Source: Pseudomonadota bacterium
GTDB lineage: Bacteria > Pseudomonadota > Gammaproteobacteria > Burkholderiales > Methylophilaceae
Direction of reading: 5' to 3'
NCBI GenBank assembly: GCA_023459535.1
Contig: JAEWTK010000143.1
Span: 1-10,581 of the forward strand
Length of the DNA stretch: 10,581 bases
In this document: piece after piece, positions 5,860 through 10,581 of the stretch
How the letters are laid out: the number at the start of each line of letters is the position of its first letter
How positions within the stretch are numbered: the stretch's first letter is position 1
The notes under the pieces: model-generated
Database searches by the model: none
The model's input: the letters and a program-made list of their open reading frames with translations, nothing else
Told to the model about the DNA's origin: nothing
Program-made: the position numbers and the translations under genes

Positions 5860-6332
5860 ATGCCTGCGCGATACCGCAAAACAGGCGACAGCGCTACAGA
5901 AAAACGCAGCGCGGCGCGGCGGCTATTGAATTCGCGCTGATCTTCATCGTGTTCTTTACCTTGTTCTATGCCATCGTCAGCTATGCCATCGTCATGATGC
6001 TGCAGTCAGCCTTCATGCACGCAGCGGAAGAAGGGGCCCGTGCCGCCATTGCGGTGGACCGGCTGTCCTACAGCAGCAGTTCCGCCTACTTCACCGATGG
6101 AGTCGAACCCCGAGTACGCAGCACGGTGGATGCGGCACTGAATTGGCTGCCGGCAGGTTCGAAATCCAAAGTCAGCGTGGAAGTGGAAATGCCTGCCAGC
6201 ATGCTGTCTGTCAGGGTGATGTATGAAGGCTATACCAGCGATCCCCTGATACCGATCCTGACGCTTCCCGCCATCGGGCAGGTCCCCAAACTGCCGGATG
6301 ACCTGGTGGGTGCCGCCATGATCAATCTCTAA
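5856..6332 (+). CDS. tadE: TadE-like pseudopilin
   Basis: A 158-residue minor pilin-like protein. Residues 1-20 are a basic leader ending in TQRG; cleavage after Gly20 would leave AAAIEFALIF, with Glu at +5 and Phe at +6, the TadE/TadG-like prepilin motif. Residues 24-50 form one membrane helix. The remainder (about 51-158) is periplasmic, with HAAEEGARAA typical of TadE proteins after the helix. The ATG overlaps the cpaA stop (ATGA), which fixes the start at 5856; the frame is open further upstream but that part lies inside cpaA. TadE in known systems is processed by CpaA/TadV and is required for pilus assembly. Its partners TadF or TadG are not in the window. It could equally be named a generic TadE/G-like protein. 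Confidence 0.88.
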   Translation: MNACAIPQNRRQRYRKTQRGAAAIEFALIFIVFFTLFYAIVSYAIVMMLQSAFMHAAEEGARAAIAVDRLSYSSSSAYFTDGVEPRVRSTVDAALNWLPAGSKSKVSVEVEMPASMLSVRVMYEGYTSDPLIPILTLPAIGQVPKLPDDLVGAAMINL

Positions 6333-6362
6333 CCGATACCTAGATGACTACGGGCTTACATC

Positions 6363-7301
6363 ATGAATAGTACATTTCTCAGGTTTCTGGCTGTAATTCT
6401 CGCCATCGGCGCCATCGCCACTGCATGGATAGGCTACCGCATCAGTACCAAACCGCCGGCGGACGCCGTCAAGGTGGTGACGCCGAGCTACACGCAGGTG
6501 ATTGCGACGAAGGACCTCACACCCGGCAAACTGCTGACCGTGGATGACGTGGAACTGTCCACTACCACGCAACCGCATCCGCGCGCCTACCGGTCCATGC
6601 AGGATGTGCTAGGCAAAATGGTGCTTGAGCCGGTATCAGCCGGGGCAATTCTGCTGCCACAACACTTGCCTGCTCTTGGGGCACTGGCCCAGTCGCTCGG
6701 ACCGGATGAGCGCGCCGTAGCAGTCAAGGTCAACGAGGTGATTGGCGTCGGCGGCTTCGTCAAACCGGGCGACCGCGTCGATGTGTTGCTGTTCCTGCGT
6801 GCAGAGCGCGAGACGGATAACATCAGTTCTGCGCAGGTGGTGCTGAAGGACATCAAGGTACTGGCCTATGGCGAGGTCTTGGCGGAAGAGGCCGATACAA
6901 GCCCGCCGCCAGAGTCCGACAGTGAATCGGTCAGCTTGACCAACAATTCCGGTAACAAAAAGACCGAGACCAAAAAGGAGAAGGACAGCCGCTCCGCCAT
7001 CCTGGCCGTCCCCGAGCAGCAGGTCGCACGCCTGATGCTGGCAGAAAGCAGTGGTGTACTGCGACTGGCGTTGCGCGGCGCACAGCCGCCCGGCGCCGGC
7101 GCTGATCAAACGAATCAATTCGTCCGCCTTGATGAAGTGGCTAAACCATTGGCATCAACCCAAGCGACAACTGCGCCGGGCGCTGCGTTAGCAGTCCAGA
7201 CGTCGCCTGCCCCAGTCAGAAAAACAGCGGTCACGACCAAACGCGAGCGCGTCATCATCCACAGGGGCGAGCAGATGGAAGTCGTCAGAGTGGCACGGTA
7301 G
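6363..7301 (+). CDS. cpaB: CpaB/RcpC pilus assembly protein
   Basis: A 312-residue CpaB/RcpC protein, thought to sit in the periplasm and work with the secretin. Residues 5-28 are one N-terminal membrane anchor or uncleaved signal. Residues about 42-103 form a SAF-like domain (VIATKDLTPGKLLTVDDV). Residues about 114-240 match the RcpC/CpaB core: ERAVAVKVNEVIGVGGFVKP, GDRVDVLLF and later VPEQQVARLMLAESSGVLRLAL. Residues 176-210 are a charged Ser/Glu/Lys-rich disordered insertion inside this core. The C-terminus (260-300) is Ala/Thr/Pro-rich and ends in a basic stretch. No clear Shine-Dalgarno precedes ATG 6363, which is 30 bases after tadE. Position between tadE and the secretin matches many Tad operons (cpaB before cpaC). 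Confidence 0.93.
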   Translation: MNSTFLRFLAVILAIGAIATAWIGYRISTKPPADAVKVVTPSYTQVIATKDLTPGKLLTVDDVELSTTTQPHPRAYRSMQDVLGKMVLEPVSAGAILLPQHLPALGALAQSLGPDERAVAVKVNEVIGVGGFVKPGDRVDVLLFLRAERETDNISSAQVVLKDIKVLAYGEVLAEEADTSPPPESDSESVSLTNNSGNKKTETKKEKDSRSAILAVPEQQVARLMLAESSGVLRLALRGAQPPGAGADQTNQFVRLDEVAKPLASTQATTAPGAALAVQTSPAPVRKTAVTTKRERVIIHRGEQMEVVRVAR

Positions 7302-7370
7302 CCAAGTCGCCATGGCCGAGACACGATAACCAAGAAACGAACGCCAAGAATCGCAGGAAAAGGGGAACGT

Positions 7371-8726
7371 ATGTCAATACTGAAACACTGTTTATTGGGA
7401 GTGGCTGCCTGCTTCTGGCTGTCGGCTTGGCCAGCATCGGCAAATGAAGACACTCCGTTGACACTGGAGGCGGGCGGGCAACAGGTCTACGCTCACAGCA
7501 AGCCGGTGAAGCGGGTAGCGGTGGGCAATCCGGATATCGCCGGCGTCACCATGCTGACCTCGCAGAACATCCTGATCATCGGCAAGAAAACCGGCACCAC
7601 CGAAATCTCCCTGTGGGAGAGCGAAAGAGCAGCACAACCGGCGCGGCAGCTCAAGGTGGTGGTGAATGCCGCCATCGGCCTCGAGCAGCAACGTCTGCAA
7701 CTAAGCCGATCGATCACGGCAATGCCGGCGGGAGCTGGGGTCGCCATCAAGGGCGATGTCGAATCGCTGGAACAGCATGCGCTGGCAAGGCAGGCAGTCG
7801 ATCCGGCCAGCAAAGGCCCGCTGGACGCGACCCAAAGCGGTTTTGATTCACAGGTACAGATCGACATCAAGGTAGTGGAAGTCAGTCGCCAGAACATGAT
7901 GCGTGCCGGTTTTTTCATCGGTAGAAACAAGGACAACCGGACCTTTGCCATCGGTTCACCCGGCAACCTGAGCGGTATTGAAGGCGGTGTAGGCGGTTTT
8001 ACCCTGAACAGCGCATCGGGCTTCCTGCCCAACAACACTGCTTTCAACTTGATCGCCGGCAATTCCGGCTCCGGTTTCCTCAGCGCACTGAGCCTGCTGG
8101 AAGCCAACGGCTTCGCCTACACGCTGGCAGAGCCGAGCCTGACGGCGATTTCCGGCCAAAGCGCCACCTTCCTCGCCGGTGGTGAATATCCGGTACCGGT
8201 ACGCAGCGGCGGTGGTGCGGACAGTTCCATCAGCATCAAATACAAGGAATATGGCGTACGCCTGATGCTGACACCGACGGTACTGGACACCAACCGTATC
8301 TTCCTCAAGGTCTCGCCTGAAGTGAGCGAACTCGATTTCAACAACGCGGTACAGACCGGTGGGGTTTCGGTACCGGGTTTGCGAGTACGCAGAACCGACA
8401 CCAGCGTTTCGCTTGGCCACGGCGAAAGCTTCGTCATCAGCGGGCTGGTTAGCCGCAATACGCTGAACGATGTCGACAAACTTCCTGGACTGGGCAGTCT
8501 GCCCATCATCGGCGCCTTTTTCCGCTCGACCCGTTTCGATGTAGAGGACAAGGAGCTGCTGATGGTGGTGACGCCCTATCTGGTGCGCCCGATCGCCAGC
8601 AACGCACAGAAGCCGGCATTGCCGGGCGGCAACCTGCGCGATTACCAGCCCAGCTTTAGCGAACTGTTCTTCCAGACCGGACCCAAGCCGGACACCGGCT
8701 TGCCGACCACAGGGGTTTCCAGGTAA
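7371..8726 (+). CDS. cpaC: CpaC/RcpA outer-membrane secretin
   Basis: A 451-residue secretin that should form the ring through which the Flp pilus leaves the outer membrane. Residues 1-24 are a signal peptide ending ASA. Residues about 26-98 are the N0-like pilus/secretin domain (VKRVAVGNPDIAGVTMLTSQ and ILIIGKKTGTTEISLWE). Residues about 103-145 are a BON-like region (VAIKGDVESLEQHALAR), rather short. Residues 160-405 are the secretin domain, with KVVEVSR, LAEPSLTAISGQSATFLAGG and the closing signature VDKLPGLGSLPIIGAFFRS (368-386), then ELLMVVTPYLVRP (395-407). The ribosome site AAAGGGGA stands before ATG 7371. The 69-base gap after cpaB has no hairpin. No dedicated pilotin gene is seen next to it. 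The second cpaE starts nine bases after the stop. Confidence 0.96.
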   Translation: MSILKHCLLGVAACFWLSAWPASANEDTPLTLEAGGQQVYAHSKPVKRVAVGNPDIAGVTMLTSQNILIIGKKTGTTEISLWESERAAQPARQLKVVVNAAIGLEQQRLQLSRSITAMPAGAGVAIKGDVESLEQHALARQAVDPASKGPLDATQSGFDSQVQIDIKVVEVSRQNMMRAGFFIGRNKDNRTFAIGSPGNLSGIEGGVGGFTLNSASGFLPNNTAFNLIAGNSGSGFLSALSLLEANGFAYTLAEPSLTAISGQSATFLAGGEYPVPVRSGGGADSSISIKYKEYGVRLMLTPTVLDTNRIFLKVSPEVSELDFNNAVQTGGVSVPGLRVRRTDTSVSLGHGESFVISGLVSRNTLNDVDKLPGLGSLPIIGAFFRSTRFDVEDKELLMVVTPYLVRPIASNAQKPALPGGNLRDYQPSFSELFFQTGPKPDTGLPTTGVSR

Positions 8727-8735
8727 CACCAGAAC

Positions 8736-9944
8736 ATGAAGGGCAAAAACAGTTATCTCGCCATCACCAAGTCGCAGCAGTCGGCAACTTGGCTGACCGA
8801 TGCGCTTGCCAGCTTGGGAGACGTTGTCGCGGTCAGCGAGCCCAAGGTCGAGCATATCCTGCAACTGGCAGACTCCGTGCTGGCCTCCGCAGTGTTCCTC
8901 GAAATGGACCCCAAGGACTATCAACAGGAAATTGCGGTGATGCAGGGATTGATCACCGCCCAGCCACTGCTTCCGGTCTTCGTCATCGGCAACGAGATCA
9001 ATCAGGATATGCTGTTGGCGGCCATGCGCGTCGGCGCCCGCGATTTCATCAAGACCGGGACCGCTGCTGATGAAGTGACCGCCGCCGTCCAGCGCTGGGC
9101 GTCTTTCGAACCCGGTACCCGGATAGATGCGACCAACCCTGTCGGCCATGTGACGGCGGTGGTCAGCGCCCGACCTTGCGCCGATTCCGCCATGCTGGCC
9201 ATGCACCTGGCACTCGCTGTCGAGGAATCCGGGCCGTCGCTGCTGCTGGACCTGGGCATACCGCAGGGCGACGCTGCCTTCTTTCTGGGCCTTTCCCCCA
9301 ATTTCAGCTTCATCGACGCACTGAACAATTTGCACCACCTCGATGCAACGCTGATCGAAACCGGTTTCGAAAAACACAAGAGCGGCCTGACCGTCCTTTC
9401 GCTGCCGGACGAGCCATGGTCGGCCGATCAGGTTTCTTCAGCAGACATCTACATGCTGATGCACATCCTGCGCAAGCACTTTGCCCATATCGTGGTGAAT
9501 CTGGGCGGCAGCGCACAATCCGGTTTATTGTCCGCGATGCTCGAAAATTGCGACCAGATTCTGCTACTGATCGAACAAACGCTGCCGAGCTGCCGGCAAA
9601 ACATCCAGTTGCTGAAGCGATTTCGCGAAGAAAAGATCGCTCTCGGTCACGCCGGCCTGGTCATCGACCGCTACCTGCCGAAACTGAAGCCGGATGCCGC
9701 CAGCCTGGCCAAATCATTCGAACTGCCGCTGCTTAGCGTACTGCCGCCATGCGGCATGGCGCGCATCGCCACCATGAATTCCGGCATCAGCATGTTCGAA
9801 CTGATGCCGAACAGCCCCTATGCCCTGAATGTGCGCAAACTGGCGAGGTTCGCCGTCAATGGGGATACCGAATTCCAGGGCCAACCGCTCAATCTGTGGC
9901 GCCGGCTGATGCTGGCACTGTTCCCATACAGCGACAGGACATGA
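8736..9944 (+). CDS. cpaE: CpaE/TadZ-family pilus assembly protein, copy 2
   Basis: A 402-residue paralogue of the cpaE at 2519, similar over its full length. Residues 1-120 are the receiver-like domain (GARDFIKTGTAADEV). Residues 137-375 are the MinD/ParA-like domain with SLLLDLGIPQGDAAF (168-182), LDATLIETGF (202-211), HIVVNLGGS (251-259) and LLIEQTLPSC (277-286). The P-loop position reads SARPCADSAML (144-154), again lacking glycines and lysine, so it should not act as a normal ATPase. The block LDATLIETGF is shared with copy 1 almost base for base (9338-9364 against 3154-3180, one difference). The gene sits nine bases after cpaC and ten before the next gene, the normal position of cpaE in Tad operons, so this copy is more likely the ancestral one. 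A weak AGG near 8720 is the only ribosome site. Confidence 0.93.
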   Translation: MKGKNSYLAITKSQQSATWLTDALASLGDVVAVSEPKVEHILQLADSVLASAVFLEMDPKDYQQEIAVMQGLITAQPLLPVFVIGNEINQDMLLAAMRVGARDFIKTGTAADEVTAAVQRWASFEPGTRIDATNPVGHVTAVVSARPCADSAMLAMHLALAVEESGPSLLLDLGIPQGDAAFFLGLSPNFSFIDALNNLHHLDATLIETGFEKHKSGLTVLSLPDEPWSADQVSSADIYMLMHILRKHFAHIVVNLGGSAQSGLLSAMLENCDQILLLIEQTLPSCRQNIQLLKRFREEKIALGHAGLVIDRYLPKLKPDAASLAKSFELPLLSVLPPCGMARIATMNSGISMFELMPNSPYALNVRKLARFAVNGDTEFQGQPLNLWRRLMLALFPYSDRT

Positions 9945-9954
9945 GGGCGAACTG

Positions 9955-10581
9955 ATGACCAACCACATACTGGGCACCAGTGCCGGACAAAATGCCAAGG
10001 CGGATCAGGACTTCCAGGATCTGAAATTCCAGCTGCACCGCCATCTGATTGCCGAGATCGAGCGCGAAAATGTCGACCTCGTCATCCTGTCTCGTGAACG
10101 ACTGACCGAGTACGTCCACAACAAGATCCGCGAATACATCTCGGACAAACGTCTGCCGGTCAGCGGCTTTGAGTTGCAAATCCTGAGCGCACAAATCATC
10201 GACGAACTGGCCGGCTACGGCCCGCTCGAAAGCCTGATCAATGACCCGCAAATCGACGACATCCTGGTGAACGGACCGCGCCAGATCTTTATCGAGCGCA
10301 AGGGCAAGCTGGAAAACACGGATTACCGGTTCATCGACGACGACCATGTACTACGCGTCATACGCCGCATACTGGCACCGCTCGGGCGCCGTATCGACGA
10401 GGCCAGTCCCATGGTGGATGCGCGCCTACCGGATGGTAGCCGGGTCAACGCCATCATTCCGCCGCTGGCGCTGGACGGCCCCTGCATTTCCATCCGCAAG
10501 TTCCGCAAGGAGCCTTTGCTGGCCGCCGACCTGCTGCAGCTGGGTTCCTTCGATACGGCCATGCTCGATTTTCTGACCTTC
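9955..10581 (+). CDS. tadA: TadA/CpaF pilus assembly ATPase, copy 2 (partial, cut by right edge)
   Basis: The first 209 residues of a second TadA/CpaF ATPase; the frame is open to the window end. It is closely similar to copy 1: IIDELAGYGPLESLI, DDILVNG, a shared block HVLR..RILAPLGRRIDE, VDARLPDGSR, IIPPLALDGPCISIRKFRKE. The cut falls just before the expected Walker A (residue 217-224 in copy 1), so ATPase motifs cannot be judged. The ribosome site GAGGG (9943-9947) lies seven bases before ATG 9955 and overlaps the cpaE stop. This pair follows cpaC directly, as in standard Tad operons, and tadB and tadC are expected next. Its N-terminus has no similarity to copy 1 before about residue 18, after which the two align throughout. 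Confidence 0.96.
   Translation, partial: MTNHILGTSAGQNAKADQDFQDLKFQLHRHLIAEIERENVDLVILSRERLTEYVHNKIREYISDKRLPVSGFELQILSAQIIDELAGYGPLESLINDPQIDDILVNGPRQIFIERKGKLENTDYRFIDDDHVLRVIRRILAPLGRRIDEASPMVDARLPDGSRVNAIIPPLALDGPCISIRKFRKEPLLAADLLQLGSFDTAMLDFLTF

Noticed and set aside
7956..9377. Long minus-strand open frame of 473 codons
   Set aside because: It is the antisense shadow of cpaC and the second cpaE, both clear family members on the plus strand. Its translation is rich in His, Gln and Arg and shows no domain.

Overview
The window is most of a Tad/Flp (tight adherence) type IVc pilus locus from a Gram-negative bacterium. A secretin, an OmpA-family porin-like protein and a lipoprotein imply two membranes. 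The base composition is moderately GC-rich by eye. The gene set and protein style fit Pseudomonadota, probably a beta- or gammaproteobacterium; that placement is inference. No RNA gene, insertion sequence, integrase, phage gene or CRISPR array was seen.

Layout. Positions 1-806, minus strand: start of a repeat-rich lipoprotein gene that runs off the left edge, with a collagen-like Gly-Thr-Asp tract followed by about nine copies of a Leu/Gly/Asp-rich unit. Positions 807-1025: divergent intergenic region with a promoter candidate for the lipoprotein and a terminator-like hairpin ahead of the next gene. Positions 1026-2129: an OmpA-family protein (beta-barrel plus peptidoglycan-binding domain). 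Positions 2130-2518: mostly noncoding, with a hairpin that ends just before a Shine-Dalgarno sequence. Positions 2519-5022: first cpaE-tadA pair. Positions 5023-5205: AT-rich gap with an excellent ribosome binding site at its end. Positions 5206-8726: flp pilin, cpaA prepilin peptidase, tadE pseudopilin, cpaB and cpaC secretin. Positions 8736-10581: second cpaE-tadA pair, with tadA cut by the right edge.

How they work together. CpaA should cut the leader from Flp and from TadE. A TadA ATPase should power pilin polymerisation from the inner membrane. CpaE/TadZ proteins should position the machine, and CpaB with CpaC should form the periplasmic and outer-membrane channel. The inner-membrane platform genes tadB and tadC are not in the window; they would be expected to the right of the second tadA.

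The most notable features are the duplicated cpaE-tadA module flanking the rest of the machine, the loss of a recognisable Walker A lysine in both CpaE copies, the repeat lipoprotein at the left edge, and two hairpins placed just upstream of the ompA and cpaE ribosome binding sites.
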